A stretch of 64,000 nucleotides of DNA, taken from contig NZ_CAKMMF010000031.1 in the NCBI RefSeq assembly GCF_927798095.1, positions 1 through 64,000 on the forward strand, given 5' to 3'. The position numbers and the translations under genes are program-made. The stretch is from Paenibacillus plantiphilus (GTDB taxonomy: Bacteria > Bacillota > Bacilli > Paenibacillales > Paenibacillaceae). Under the pieces are notes generated by a model. It worked only from the letters and a program-made list of their open reading frames with translations. It ran no database searches and was not told the DNA's origin. Positions 18,269 through 27,343 of the stretch are shown piece by piece; positions within the stretch are counted from its first letter, which is position 1; each line of letters begins with the position of its first letter.

Positions 18269-18949
18269 ATGACGAAATTATCGGATTCGCTTAATGAAGC
18301 TGAGCCTGCTTCAATCGGTCCCCGCAAACGTTCGGGAGCTGACAACAAGCCGCCGAAAGTAAGCAAGCCGGACAAGCCTCGCAAGCGGGAGAAGGACAAG
18401 AAGCCGGGCAAGCCAATGCCTAAGTGGGCGGCAGAGCTGTGGGATTGGGGTCGCACGCTGGTTATTGCCGTCACTATTGTTCTGCTGGTTCATTATTTCG
18501 TATTTAATTTATCCACGGTGGAAGGACATTCCATGGAGCCTACACTTCTGGAGAAGGAATGGCTGTTCGTGAACAAATTACCCTACCGCTTCGGATCGCC
18601 GGAGCGTGGCGATGTTATTATTTTGGAAGACCCGTCGGAGAATGGTCCAGAGAAGAAGAAGTTACTGGTTAAGCGGATCATCGGAATACCAGGCGATACG
18701 ATTGAGATTCGGGAGAGGCAGCTTTATCGCAATGGAGAGCTCGTTATCGAGGCTTACACCGATTCGGAAATTGATGATATGGACTACGGACCAATTAAAA
18801 TCGATGCCGACAAGTATTATGTTATGGGGGATAATCGTCATGCGAACGGAAGCAAGGACAGCCGTGAATTCGGTCCCGTTTCGCGTGAATTGATCAAGGG
18901 CCGCGCAGATTTCATTCTATGGCCCATTACCAAAATGAACGCATTGTAA
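18269..18949 (+). CDS. lepB: Type I signal peptidase
   Basis: A 226-residue membrane serine protease that removes signal peptides of exported proteins. A ~55-residue Lys/Pro-rich cytoplasmic head precedes one transmembrane helix (about 62-82). The catalytic Ser is S88 in EGHSMEPT and the general-base Lys is K135 in LLVKRIIGIPGD. The GDNR box (YVMGDNRHANGSKDSR) is complete. The charged head is longer than in SipS-type enzymes. It overlaps functionally with no obvious partner here; downstream rnhA follows 19 bases later. Confidence 0.93.
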   Translation: MTKLSDSLNEAEPASIGPRKRSGADNKPPKVSKPDKPRKREKDKKPGKPMPKWAAELWDWGRTLVIAVTIVLLVHYFVFNLSTVEGHSMEPTLLEKEWLFVNKLPYRFGSPERGDVIILEDPSENGPEKKKLLVKRIIGIPGDTIEIRERQLYRNGELVIEAYTDSEIDDMDYGPIKIDADKYYVMGDNRHANGSKDSREFGPVSRELIKGRADFILWPITKMNAL

Positions 18950-18968
18950 GCGTTGGGAGTTGTGAAGG

Positions 18969-19403
18969 TTGAAGGATGTCATGATCTATACGGACGGCGC
19001 TTGCTCCGGCAATCCCGGTCCTGGTGGCTGGGGAGCCGTCCTCTTTTATGGTGATCACCGAAAAGAAATATCAGGAGCAGAGCCGGCAACTACGAACAAC
19101 CGTATGGAAATTCAAGCGGTTATTGAAGCGCTGAAGCTGCTGAAGGAGCCATGCAAGGCTTCGGTATATAGTGATTCTGCTTATGTCGTCAATTGCTTTC
19201 AGCAAAACTGGATCAGGGGCTGGCTGAAGAACGGATGGAAGAACAGCAAGAAGCAGCCTGTTGAGAATCAAGATCTGTGGCAAGCGCTGTGGGCGCTTAT
19301 GCAGAAGCATCAAGTCAGCTACGTCAAGGTCAAGGGACATAGCGACAATGAGTGGAACAATCGCTGTGACGAGCTTGCACGCGAGGCGATCAAACGTATG
19401 TAG
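18969..19403 (+). CDS. rnhA: Ribonuclease HI
   Basis: A 144-residue RNase HI that cuts the RNA strand of RNA-DNA hybrids. The active-site residues are visible: Asp in IYTDGACSGNPGPGGWG, Glu in NNRMEIQAV, Asp in YSDSAYVV and Asp in WNNRCDELAREA, with the handle-region basic stretch NGWKNSKKQPV. The start is a TTG with GGGAG 9 bases upstream; an ATG 12 bases later is the alternative. It sits between lepB and queG in one direction. Confidence 0.93.
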   Translation: MKDVMIYTDGACSGNPGPGGWGAVLFYGDHRKEISGAEPATTNNRMEIQAVIEALKLLKEPCKASVYSDSAYVVNCFQQNWIRGWLKNGWKNSKKQPVENQDLWQALWALMQKHQVSYVKVKGHSDNEWNNRCDELAREAIKRM

Positions 19404-19486
19404 GCTTCGCTTGGGTGATCTGCTTCGCGGGCCGAGCGGCAGCGTTCTGAGGGCCGCAGGGCAGTATTCGAAGGAGGACATTTGAA

Positions 19487-20662
19487 GTGGACAGCACGGC
19501 AGCATGGGTTAAGCTGAAAGCAGATATGAAGGAAGCTGCGGCGAGCCTGGGCATTGACAAAATTGGCGTAGCGTCGGCTGCGCCGTTCACAACGCTCAAG
19601 CAGCGTCTGCTGATTCATCGCGAGCGGGGCCATGAATCCGGCTTCGAAGAGCCTGATCTGGACCGGCGCACAGAACCGGCGCTGCTGTTCGAGGACCCGC
19701 AAAGCATTATTGCAATTGCAATCGCTTACCCCTCCAAGCTGCAGGATGCGCCCAAGTCTGAGCCGGGAGCCAGACGAGGCATTTTATCGCGCTCTGCTTG
19801 GGGGGTGGATTATCATACGGTGCTGCGTGACCGTCTAAGCCGTCTGGAGACATGGCTGAGAGAACATGTGCCTAATGTTCGTGTGGAGAGCATGGTGGAC
19901 ACTGGAGCGCTCTCTGACCGCGCTGTAGCGGAACGGGCGGGCATAGGCTGGAGCGCCAAAAACTGTGCAATTATTACTCCTGAGTGGGGTTCATGGGTTT
20001 ACCTTGGTGAAATGATTACGAATTTGCCGCTTCCACCCGATATACCTATTACAGACAATTGCGGCACCTGCACCGCTTGTATAGATGCTTGCCCGACTGA
20101 TGCCCTTGTTGGTCCGGGACAGCTTAACTCGCAGCGCTGCATCTCCTTCGTTACTCAGACGAAAGGGCTTGTCTCGGATGAGATGATGCGGAAGATCGGC
20201 AACAGGCTATACGGCTGTGACACCTGTCAGATCGTCTGTCCAGAGAATCGGGGCAAGAATTGGACGCATCAGCCGGAGCTGCAGCCGGATGCAGAGAAGG
20301 TGAAGCCGCTGCTGGTTCCTTTGCTCACGATGGGCAACAGAACCTTCAAGGAGGTCTACGGCAGCGGGGCATCGGCTTGGCGCGGCAGGAAGCCGATTCA
20401 GCGCAATGCTGTTATCGCGCTGGGCAATTTCAAAGACAAGAGCGCGATCCCTCATCTTGCCAAGGTGCTGGCTGAGGATCCTCGTTTCGAGCTGAGAGCG
20501 ACAGCAGCCTGGTCACTAGCCCGCATCGGCGGGGATGATGCGGAGACGGCGCTCAGGAGCGCAGCGGGGCGCGAGCGGGAGGAGCCCGTTATCGAGGCGA
20601 TTGCTGCTGCGCTGGCCTCCTTCAAGGATGAGGCCTCCAAAGAGGATGAATGCAACGCCTGA
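19487..20662 (+). CDS. queG: Epoxyqueuosine reductase
   Basis: A 391-residue cobalamin- and iron-sulfur-dependent enzyme that performs the last step of queuosine formation in tRNA. Two ferredoxin-like clusters are visible: CGTCTACIDACP starting at C192, and CDTCQIVCP starting at C244. N-terminal signature GIDKIGVASAAPF and the QueG stretch DTGALSDRAVAERAGIGW are present. C-terminal HEAT-like repeats (IPHLAKVL, ELRATAAWSLARIG) follow, as in other family members. It starts at GTG with GAAGGAGG upstream. Confidence 0.93.
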   Translation: MDSTAAWVKLKADMKEAAASLGIDKIGVASAAPFTTLKQRLLIHRERGHESGFEEPDLDRRTEPALLFEDPQSIIAIAIAYPSKLQDAPKSEPGARRGILSRSAWGVDYHTVLRDRLSRLETWLREHVPNVRVESMVDTGALSDRAVAERAGIGWSAKNCAIITPEWGSWVYLGEMITNLPLPPDIPITDNCGTCTACIDACPTDALVGPGQLNSQRCISFVTQTKGLVSDEMMRKIGNRLYGCDTCQIVCPENRGKNWTHQPELQPDAEKVKPLLVPLLTMGNRTFKEVYGSGASAWRGRKPIQRNAVIALGNFKDKSAIPHLAKVLAEDPRFELRATAAWSLARIGGDDAETALRSAAGREREEPVIEAIAAALASFKDEASKEDECNA

Positions 20663-20716
20663 TTTGAAAGCCTGTTGATTGCAGCATGAACGTACAGATA
20701 CGAAGGGGTGAGTGCC

Positions 20717-21748
20717 ATGAGGTACATTGATATTGAAATGGTAGAGCCCGGACATTTTCTGGGGAAGACGATCTATGCAACGAATGGTACCGTGCTGTTG
20801 TCGGCAGGCATCCAATTGACCGTCTATATGATCAGCACGCTGAAGCGAATCGGAGTTACGAACATTTATATCAGAGACCCGTTAATGCCGGATGTAGAGC
20901 CGGAGGAAATATTGTCCGAAGAAACCAAGCGGAATCTTATTCGCAACATGTCAGAGACGATGGATTCCATCCGTTCCGGCAAAGACTTCAATTCGCGCTC
21001 TATTAGTCTGGTGATTGATGATTTGCTTGATGATGTGATGCGGAATAAAGAGGTTCTGATCCAATTGAATGAGATTCGGACGAAGGATAATGCAGAATTC
21101 GTTCATGCGATGAATGTGTGCATGATTTCCTCGCTGCTTGGCATGGGGCTGCATTTGAATCAAACGCAGCTCAAGGAGCTGGCTATTGGGGCGCTGCTGC
21201 ACGATATCGGCAAAGCCTCAGAGAAGCCTGGCATTGAAGGAGAGCCGCCTGCCAAGCATCACACCTGGGTAGGCTTCGAGCTGCTGCGGTCCAAGCGGGA
21301 GTTCAGTCTGCTAATCGCCCATGTTGCCCTGCAGCATCATGAGCATGTGGATGGCTCTGGCATTCCCCGGCAGCTAAGCGAGGATCAAATTCATCTCTAT
21401 TCGCGTATTGTTGCGGTAGCCAACACCTTCGACAATTTGCTTCAGCAGGATTATCACGGGAAGAAAATGATGCCTCATATCGCCTGCGAGAAGATGCTTG
21501 CTATGTCAGGCAAGGAGCTTGACCACGAGGTCGTTGTTCAATTCATGCGCGCTGTGTCCGTCTATCCGAATGGCGTTTCCGTCATGCTCTCCACACGGGA
21601 AGCCGGCGTAGTTGTCGGACAGCATCGCGGTCTGCCTGGGAGGCCGGTCATAAGACTGCTGAATCGGGAAAGCGATGATGATATCAACAGCAGGGAGATT
21701 GATCTCGCCAAGCATAATACGATTTTTATCGAACAGGTGCTTGGTTAA
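20717..21748 (+). CDS. HD-GYP-type phosphohydrolase
   Basis: 343 residues from the ATG at 20717, with AGGGGTGAG upstream. The N-terminal ~55 residues (YIDIEMVEPGHFLGKTI) are typical of Gram-positive HD-GYP proteins. The catalytic HD lies in LLHDIGKAS and the following block is HHEHVDGSGIPRQL, so the GYP motif reads GIP. Metal-binding His residues (KHHTW, ALQHHEH) are kept. HD-GYP proteins usually hydrolyse cyclic di-GMP; the changed GYP leaves the activity uncertain. No receiver domain, so input is unknown. Confidence 0.8.
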   Translation: MRYIDIEMVEPGHFLGKTIYATNGTVLLSAGIQLTVYMISTLKRIGVTNIYIRDPLMPDVEPEEILSEETKRNLIRNMSETMDSIRSGKDFNSRSISLVIDDLLDDVMRNKEVLIQLNEIRTKDNAEFVHAMNVCMISSLLGMGLHLNQTQLKELAIGALLHDIGKASEKPGIEGEPPAKHHTWVGFELLRSKREFSLLIAHVALQHHEHVDGSGIPRQLSEDQIHLYSRIVAVANTFDNLLQQDYHGKKMMPHIACEKMLAMSGKELDHEVVVQFMRAVSVYPNGVSVMLSTREAGVVVGQHRGLPGRPVIRLLNRESDDDINSREIDLAKHNTIFIEQVLG

Positions 21749-21847
21749 GAGGGACTTCTGTCAAACGGATTGCGAAGGCTCGTTCGGACATGCTATGATG
21801 AATGCTGATTAGGTTAGTCATTACAGATAAGGTATGGTGATTGAGTC

Positions 21848-22069
21848 ATGTGGACGGTCATTATTGCGATTGTGACGCTGCTGGTAGGCGCTGTTGGCGG
21901 ATTTTTTGTAGGCGTTTACTATCTGCGGAAGCAATTGGAGAAAATGCAGAGCGATCCTGAAATGCTTCAGAAAATGGCGAAGCAGATGGGATACAATATG
22001 AACAAGCAGCAGATGCAAAAGGCACAGCAGATGATGAAGGGCGGACGTCCAGGCGGCGGGCGCAGATAG
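21848..22069 (+). CDS. yneF: YneF-family membrane protein (UPF0154)
   Basis: A 73-residue protein with one N-terminal membrane helix (about 3-25: IIAIVTLLVGAVGGFFVGVY) followed by a cytoplasmic tail YLRKQLEKMQ, DPEMLQKMAKQMGYNMN and a Gly/Arg-rich end. The pattern is that of UPF0154/YneF, conserved in Firmicutes, with no known biochemical function. A promoter-like TTGCGA and TATGAT lie upstream. Confidence 0.85.
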   Translation: MWTVIIAIVTLLVGAVGGFFVGVYYLRKQLEKMQSDPEMLQKMAKQMGYNMNKQQMQKAQQMMKGGRPGGGRR

Positions 22070-22105
22070 TGACCTTTTGGCCTGCTATAGAAGGGGGCAA
22101 TTGAA

Positions 22106-22699
22106 GTGGCGGGTATGAAGGACTACGTAAACTCCAAAGTTTCCAACAATCGCGAGCAAATCGAGTTTCATGTCAAAGAGATTTTGAAGCTGATCGGCGA
22201 GAATGTGGAGCGCGAAGGATTGCTAGAGACACCTGCACGGGTTACCCGTATGTATGAGGAAATATTTGCAGGCTATGATGTCGATCCAAGAGATGTAGTG
22301 GGCGTTACGTTCGATGAGCAGCATGAAGAGCTGGTTATCGTAAAGGATATCGTCTACTACAGTCAATGCGAGCATCATATGGCGCCTTTCTTCGGAAAAG
22401 CGCATATTGGATATATTCCCAGCGGCAAGATAGCAGGACTGAGCAAGCTTGCACGTCTTGTTGAAGCGATTTCCAGACGTCTGCAGGTACAGGAGCGGAT
22501 TACGTCACAGATTGCGGATATTCTTGATGAGGTTCTGAAACCAAACGGCGTCATGGTTGTTGTCGAGGGCGAGCATCTATGCATGTGCGCACGCGGCGTC
22601 AAGAAGCCTGGCAGCAAGACGGTCACTTCCGCTGTACGCGGCGATTTCCGCACAAGCTCGGCGCTTCGCTCGGAATTTCTTTCGCTGCTCAAGCAATAG
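22106..22699 (+). CDS. folE: GTP cyclohydrolase I
   Basis: A 197-residue enzyme converting GTP to 7,8-dihydroneopterin triphosphate, entry to folate (and to queuosine precursors). Zinc ligands are seen in [12 protein letters not shown] and [14 protein letters not shown]. Conserved blocks [33 protein letters not shown] and SAVRGDFR are complete. It starts at GTG with AAGGGGG 8 bases upstream. Followed by a strong terminator. Confidence 0.95.
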   Translation: MAGMKDYVNSKVSNNREQIEFHVKEILKLIGENVEREGLLETPARVTRMYEEIFAGYDVDPRDVVGVTFDEQHEELVIVKDIVYYSQCEHHMAPFFGKAHIGYIPSGKIAGLSKLARLVEAISRRLQVQERITSQIADILDEVLKPNGVMVVVEGEHLCMCARGVKKPGSKTVTSAVRGDFRTSSALRSEFLSLLKQ

Positions 22700-22725
22700 A
22701 AGCATACAGGTTTTTTCATATGGAA

Positions 22726-22768
22726 AAGGCTGTCCTACAGTGCATATCACTGTTGGGGCAGCCTTTTT
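22726..22768 (+). terminator. Intrinsic terminator after folE
   Basis: AAGGCTGTCCTACAGTG pairs with CACTGTTGGGGCAGCCTT (one mismatch region), followed by a run of T. Confidence 0.85.
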
Positions 22769-22826
22769 TTTGCTTAAGCGGACTAATCTGCCTGCCACTG
22801 CCGGCTAACGTGCAACTGGTCAACCA

Positions 22827-23072
22827 TTAGCGAAACAATGAGACCACAGCCACCATAACTGCCATAATCACTGCTGCCGCTACAAGAAAATAGCCAAAAT
22901 ATCGAATCGGCTTAGGTAATGTGCTGAAATCTACTCTTTTCGGAGGACCGCCCCCTTCAATTCTTTGGATGGGCAGCAGATTTTCGTGAATAACGGAGTC
23001 TTTATGGCTGGAGAGGATCGGTTCTGGCTGTGTTTTGTGAAGGGGCTTCTTTTCTCCGTTTGTATGGGTCAT
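22827..23072 (-). CDS. Small single-pass membrane protein
   Basis: 81 residues from the ATG at 23072, which follows GAGAGGTGATGATAAC; the longer frame to 23216 has no binding site. A hydrophilic N-terminus (MTHTNGEKKPLHKTQPEP) leads to PKRVDFSTLPKPIRYFGYF and one C-terminal helix (VAAAVIMAVMVAVVSLF). The layout is that of a small protein with its C-terminus in the membrane. I do not recognise the family. It is divergent from the Fur-controlled operon at 23.3 kb. Confidence 0.6.
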   Translation of the reverse strand: MTHTNGEKKPLHKTQPEPILSSHKDSVIHENLLPIQRIEGGGPPKRVDFSTLPKPIRYFGYFLVAAAVIMAVMVAVVSLFR

Positions 23073-23266
23073 GTTATCATCACCTCTCTCATAAATAGGA
23101 TTCTTATTTATTTTACTGCTTTTCCCCTGCTTCATACATCTACCAGTTGATATAATGTTTGGGCAATATCTCAGGAAGTATACACTAGACATCGGTTCAC
23201 TCGATAGCGCTCGCAATGCGTACTGTTAAAAGCTTGGCAATTAACGAAAAAATGTTAAGGTTATTA

Positions 23267-23344
23267 TTGACAAAATCGTTGAGAATGATTATCATACTCT
23301 ATGGCGGTAGTGATATTCATTATCAATTATCATGAAAATGATAG
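23267..23344 (+). promoter_or_regulatory. Fur-controlled promoter of the siderophore uptake operon
   Basis: TTGACA (23267-23272), a 17-base spacer and TATCAT (23290-23295) form a near-consensus promoter. A Fur box, GAGAATGATTATCATACTC (23281-23299), matches the 19-base consensus at 16 positions and covers the -10. A second, weaker Fur-like stretch (23311-23344) runs into the ribosome binding site. Binding of Fur with iron would block initiation. Confidence 0.8.
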
Positions 23345-23356
23345 GAGGATTCATAA

Positions 23357-23812
23357 ATGAGGGGTTGGCAAGTAACACTTGCTATATTCCTGCTCTTTGC
23401 AATGATCGGATGCAGTTCGAGCCCGGATAGTACGGGTGGCGGCAATGCTGGATCAGACGGGGGCGGGAAGGAGGATCGTCAGCAGGCAGTCGCGCCTAAG
23501 AAGATGGAGGTAGCTGATCTGTCAACAGGGATTTCGATGCTGAGCACGTTGACGAAAGACTTCAAGCAAGCTGTTGAAGCCGATGACGAGGGACAGAGGA
23601 AAGAGCTGGTCGCCCAAATTGCTGGTGTCTGGGAAGAGATCAAAGCAGACCTGGAGGCACAGAGTGGAGATACATATCCGGCTGTTGCGCAGGAGATGAC
23701 AGCATTCCTTGACTCTGCCAGTGGGGAAGCCATCGATAGAGAGCTCGTCATACAGCAGGATTACCAGCTATACCAACGCTTCAGAGACCTTGGCAAAGCG
23801 TTGAAAGAGTAA
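23357..23812 (+). CDS. Iron-regulated small lipoprotein
   Basis: A 151-residue lipoprotein: signal peptide with lipobox MIGCSS (lipidated Cys at about 19), a Gly/Ser/Asp-rich linker, then a ~95-residue helical domain (TGISMLSTLTKDFKQAVEAD, then GVWEEIKADLEAQ). AGGAGG precedes the ATG. It is first in the Fur-controlled operon, before the ferric-siderophore binding protein. The helical part recalls the N-terminal extracellular domain of some iron permeases, but this is weak. A partner for the unlipidated binding protein is possible. Confidence 0.65.
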   Translation: MRGWQVTLAIFLLFAMIGCSSSPDSTGGGNAGSDGGGKEDRQQAVAPKKMEVADLSTGISMLSTLTKDFKQAVEADDEGQRKELVAQIAGVWEEIKADLEAQSGDTYPAVAQEMTAFLDSASGEAIDRELVIQQDYQLYQRFRDLGKALKE

Positions 23813-23897
23813 AAGAGTAGTTGCAAGCATGAGGACAAAGAGTTAGGGGCACGGTCAAAAGTTTCATCATTCCAGAAAGAGAAAGGTGATCGCTATC

Positions 23898-25184
23898 ATG
23901 AAATTAATCAATAAGACTCGTATTCTAGCATTGCTTCTGACATTCGCATTAACCATTTCCGTTATACCGGGTTTCGCGGTTGCGGCAAGCAAAGACATTA
24001 AGGTTCAACTCGACGGCAAGCAAATTGCCTTCGATACGAAGCCGCAAATCAGCAATGGCAGCACGCTGGTTCCTTACCGTGCGCTTGCTGAGAAACTGAA
24101 AGCAACGGTTAAATATGATTCCAAAACGAATAAAGTAAGTGTTGTTAAAGGCAGCAAAACGGTCGTTCTGACGATTGGCAGCACGAATGCTACCATCAAC
24201 GGCAAAGCAGTTAAACTGGATGCAGCTCCAATAACGAAGAATGGCAGCACGCTCGTTCCGCTGCGCTTCCTGGGCGAGTCCCTTGGCGTATGGGTATCGT
24301 GGAAGGCTTCCACAGCTACCGTATCGCTTGAAACGCAGAAAACGATCGAACACGCAATGGGCAAGACGACGCTGAAAAAGGTTCCTGAGCGCGTTGTCGT
24401 TCTTTTCAACGGTATGGTTGATGCTACAACTCTACTGGGCGTTAAACCGGTTGGCGCTGTAGAATCCTATGTGGAGCAGCCTTGGTACAACTTCCTGAAG
24501 GGTAAAATGTCAGGCGTTAAAAACCTGGGAGATGAGACACAGCCGAGCCTTGAAGCAATCGTTGCCCTGAAGCCGGATGTTATTATCGGTTCCAAAATGC
24601 GTCATGAGAAAATCTACAGCCAGCTTCAAGCCATCGCTCCAACGGTTATGACAGAGGATATCTATTCCTGGAAGAAAACGCTGGAAATCGGCGGTATCGT
24701 ATATAACAAAGAAGCGCAAGCTTCCCAATACATTGCAGACTGGGACAAACGTGTAGCAGATTTCAAATCCCAAATCGGCTCCAAAGCGGCAAAAACGAAA
24801 GTGTCCGTTATCCGCTTCAATCCGGACGGATCGGCTCGCGCTTACATGGCCGGATTCGCAACGAACATTTTCAAAGAGTTGGGCTTCGATTTCCCTAAAG
24901 CGCAGAAGGATGCGAAGAGCGACATCGTAACGGTTAAGACATTGGAGCAAACATCGCTGCTGGACGGCGATTACATCTTTGACTTCACAACGGACTGGAC
25001 CGGCGACGGCGGTGTCTACAAGCATCAGAAGGAATGGACGGACAGCGATCTGTGGAAGAACCTCAATGCTGTCAAGAACAAGAAATACTACAAGGTTAAC
25101 GTTGTTTCCTGGAATATGTCTGGCGGACCGCAAGCAGCGAAAATGATGCTTGACGATCTTTACTTCTACTTTGATCTTGACTAG
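23898..25184 (+). CDS. Ferric-siderophore binding protein with N-terminal stalk domain
   Basis: 428 residues from the ATG at 23898. Signal peptide ends near AVAA-SKD with no lipobox. Residues about 35-145 form a copper-amine-oxidase-N1-like stalk domain with two copies of the GSTLVP(Y/L)RALAE / RFLGESLG pattern. Residues about 150-428 are a class III periplasmic binding fold (VPERVVVLFNGMVDATTLLG, SLEAIVALKPDVIIG, IYSQLQAIAPTV) as in FhuD/FeuA-type proteins. Its ligand is probably the siderophore made by the downstream cluster. Unusual: such proteins are normally lipid-anchored in Gram-positives; here a stalk replaces the anchor. Confidence 0.85.
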   Translation: MKLINKTRILALLLTFALTISVIPGFAVAASKDIKVQLDGKQIAFDTKPQISNGSTLVPYRALAEKLKATVKYDSKTNKVSVVKGSKTVVLTIGSTNATINGKAVKLDAAPITKNGSTLVPLRFLGESLGVWVSWKASTATVSLETQKTIEHAMGKTTLKKVPERVVVLFNGMVDATTLLGVKPVGAVESYVEQPWYNFLKGKMSGVKNLGDETQPSLEAIVALKPDVIIGSKMRHEKIYSQLQAIAPTVMTEDIYSWKKTLEIGGIVYNKEAQASQYIADWDKRVADFKSQIGSKAAKTKVSVIRFNPDGSARAYMAGFATNIFKELGFDFPKAQKDAKSDIVTVKTLEQTSLLDGDYIFDFTTDWTGDGGVYKHQKEWTDSDLWKNLNAVKNKKYYKVNVVSWNMSGGPQAAKMMLDDLYFYFDLD

Positions 25185-25210
25185 TCGGTCAGCCAACATC
25201 TTATAAGCAC

Positions 25211-25246
25211 CACAAAAGAATGGGCGGGAATGCTCATTCTTTTGTG
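25211..25246 (+). terminator. Hairpin inside the uptake operon (attenuating terminator)
   Basis: CACAAAAGAATG pairs perfectly with CATTCTTTTGTG around a 12-base loop, between the binding-protein stop and the first permease start. No long T-run follows, so it may be leaky or an mRNA stabiliser, raising binding protein relative to permease. Confidence 0.6.
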
Positions 25247-25267
25247 CGTCTGACAGGGGCGAGTAAA

Positions 25268-26281
25268 TTGACTTCACAAGGGATTACGAATCCTTGGGCG
25301 AGAAGTGTCGGACTTGCGGTTTTATGTGCGGCGACGCTGTTATTCATAGGATTAAGCATCGTGCTGGGCGCTACCAAAATTACAGTACAGCAGGCTGTCG
25401 CCTCTATCGTTGAATACGACAATTCCTCGAACGAGCAGATTATTGCACGGACGACGAGGGTTCCCCGCGCATTGATTGCTGCTGCGATCGGAGCAAGTCT
25501 TGCTATTGCGGGCGCGATCATGCAGGCGATTACCCGCAATCCGCTTGGCGATCCGACTGTACTGGGCATCAATGCAGGCGCAACCTTGACAGTTGTTGCC
25601 GCGATTACGGTATTCGGGATCAGCTCGATGAATGTGCTGGTCTGGCTGTCATTCTCCGGCGCAGCGCTTGGCGCCGCTGCGGTGTTTGCACTAGGCTCGT
25701 TAGGGCGGGACGGACTGTCTCCGCTCCGTATTGTGCTTGCAGGCTCTGCGATGACGGCGCTGTTCGCTTCCGTGACGCAAGGTATGCTTGTCATGAATGA
25801 GAATGGCCTGAATGATGTGCTGTTCTGGCTGACAGGCTCAATCGCGGGACGCTCGCTTGAGAATCTGGGTACGGTTCTGCCCTATATGGCGATTAGCGGA
25901 ATTCTGGCGCTGATCATCTGCCGGCATCTCAATGTGCTGGTCATGGGCGAGGATGCGGCGAAGGGCTTAGGACAACGGACGCTAGCGGTGAAAATCATCA
26001 GCTGCATCATTATCGTCATGCTGGCAGGCAGCTCGGTTGCTGTAGCGGGTCCTATCGGTTTCATCGGCATCGTCGTTCCGCATATATGTCGTCTGTTCGC
26101 CGGGATGGATTATCGCTGGCTCATTCCGTACAGCGCTCTGTCGGGCGCACTGCTGCTTCTCTCTGCGGATATTATGGCCCGCTATGTCATTATGCCGCAG
26201 GAGCTGCCGGTAGGGGTTATGACCGCTGTAATCGGCACACCATTCTTCATCATCATTGCGCGGAAGGGGCTGGCGAAATGA
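25268..26281 (+). CDS. FecCD-type siderophore permease 1
   Basis: 337 residues from the TTG at 25268, which has AGGGG 8 bases upstream; an upstream in-frame ATG lies inside the hairpin stem and has no binding site. A polytopic permease with the family patterns TRVPRALIAAAIGASLAIAG, MQAITRNPLGDPTVLG and GPIGFIGIVVPHICRLFAG (the site that contacts the ATPase). It should form a heterodimer with the next gene. Its stop overlaps the next ATG (ATGA). Confidence 0.92.
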   Translation: MTSQGITNPWARSVGLAVLCAATLLFIGLSIVLGATKITVQQAVASIVEYDNSSNEQIIARTTRVPRALIAAAIGASLAIAGAIMQAITRNPLGDPTVLGINAGATLTVVAAITVFGISSMNVLVWLSFSGAALGAAAVFALGSLGRDGLSPLRIVLAGSAMTALFASVTQGMLVMNENGLNDVLFWLTGSIAGRSLENLGTVLPYMAISGILALIICRHLNVLVMGEDAAKGLGQRTLAVKIISCIIIVMLAGSSVAVAGPIGFIGIVVPHICRLFAGMDYRWLIPYSALSGALLLLSADIMARYVIMPQELPVGVMTAVIGTPFFIIIARKGLAK

Positions 26282-27327
26282 GAAAGGAATATATCACCAT
26301 TCGCTCCTCCGCATTGTCCGTCTCCTTTCAGCTTCATAAGCGGATCGTTCTGCTGTTCTTGCTAATGCTTGCGATTGTAGCTCTTTCGATGATCGTCAGT
26401 ACGGGAATCGGCGATATGTATATTGATCCCCTCGATGTGTGGCGGGCGGCAATGGGACATGGACAGGCAGATCATATGCTGGTCGTGCAGACGCTTCGCC
26501 TGCCGCGCATCGTAATAGCCGTAATGGTTGGCGCCTCTCTGGGGGTGGCGGGGGCGATGCTGCAGGGCATCATCCGCAATCCGCTGGCTGCGCCGGATAT
26601 TATCGGCATTACCGGAGGCGCTTCTTTATCCGCTGTAGCCTTTCTGACCCTTCTTCCTGGTCTGTACAGCATTCATTTGCTGCCTGTAGCGGCTATGCTT
26701 GGCGCAGTGGCGGCTTCGACGATCATCTATCTGCTGGCATGGAAAAAAGGAGTGAAGCCGGTCAGGCTCGTGCTTGTCGGCATCGGCATCGCTTCCTTGA
26801 TGTCGTCGTTGACGACTGTCATGATTGTCATGTCGCCTTCGATCTATACAGCTGGCTCCGCTTTTCTGTGGATGACGGGCACTATTTACGGCACATCATG
26901 GGATAATGTGCTTTCGCTGCTGCCGTGGACGGCCGGTTTCCTCATATTGTCGGCATTCTGCATCAAGGAGCTGAATATTCATCAGCTTGGAGATGATATT
27001 GCGGCAGGTGCCGGCAGCTCGGTTCAACGCAAGCGGCTGCTCATGCTGGCTGTCAGTGTCGGACTGGCGGGCTCGGCAGTCTCGATGTCAGGGCCGGTCG
27101 GCTTTGTCGGGTTGCTGGCGCCGCATATGGCAAGAAGGCTTGTCGGGCCGACTGCAGGCAGTGTATTGCCGATAGCGGGACTGCTGGGCGGCTTGATCGT
27201 GCTCATCGCCGATCTGGTGGCGAGAACGCTATTCCTTCCGAAGGATATACCGGTCGGTGTCTTTACTGCCGGAATCGGAGCGCCTTTCTTTATTTATTTG
27301 CTCTATCGAACGCGCCATGCACGATAA
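26278..27327 (+). CDS. FecCD-type siderophore permease 2
   Basis: 349 residues. The ATG at 26278 overlaps the stop of permease 1, indicating translational coupling. Family patterns: LRLPRIVIAVMVGASLGVAG, MLQGIIRNPLAAPDIIG, GPVGFVGLLAPHMARRLVG and FLPKDIPVGVFTAGIGAPFF. About nine to ten membrane helices. Second half of the permease heterodimer. Confidence 0.92.
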   Translation: MRKEYITIRSSALSVSFQLHKRIVLLFLLMLAIVALSMIVSTGIGDMYIDPLDVWRAAMGHGQADHMLVVQTLRLPRIVIAVMVGASLGVAGAMLQGIIRNPLAAPDIIGITGGASLSAVAFLTLLPGLYSIHLLPVAAMLGAVAASTIIYLLAWKKGVKPVRLVLVGIGIASLMSSLTTVMIVMSPSIYTAGSAFLWMTGTIYGTSWDNVLSLLPWTAGFLILSAFCIKELNIHQLGDDIAAGAGSSVQRKRLLMLAVSVGLAGSAVSMSGPVGFVGLLAPHMARRLVGPTAGSVLPIAGLLGGLIVLIADLVARTLFLPKDIPVGVFTAGIGAPFFIYLLYRTRHAR

Positions 27328-27343
27328 GAAAGGAGTGGCTTAC

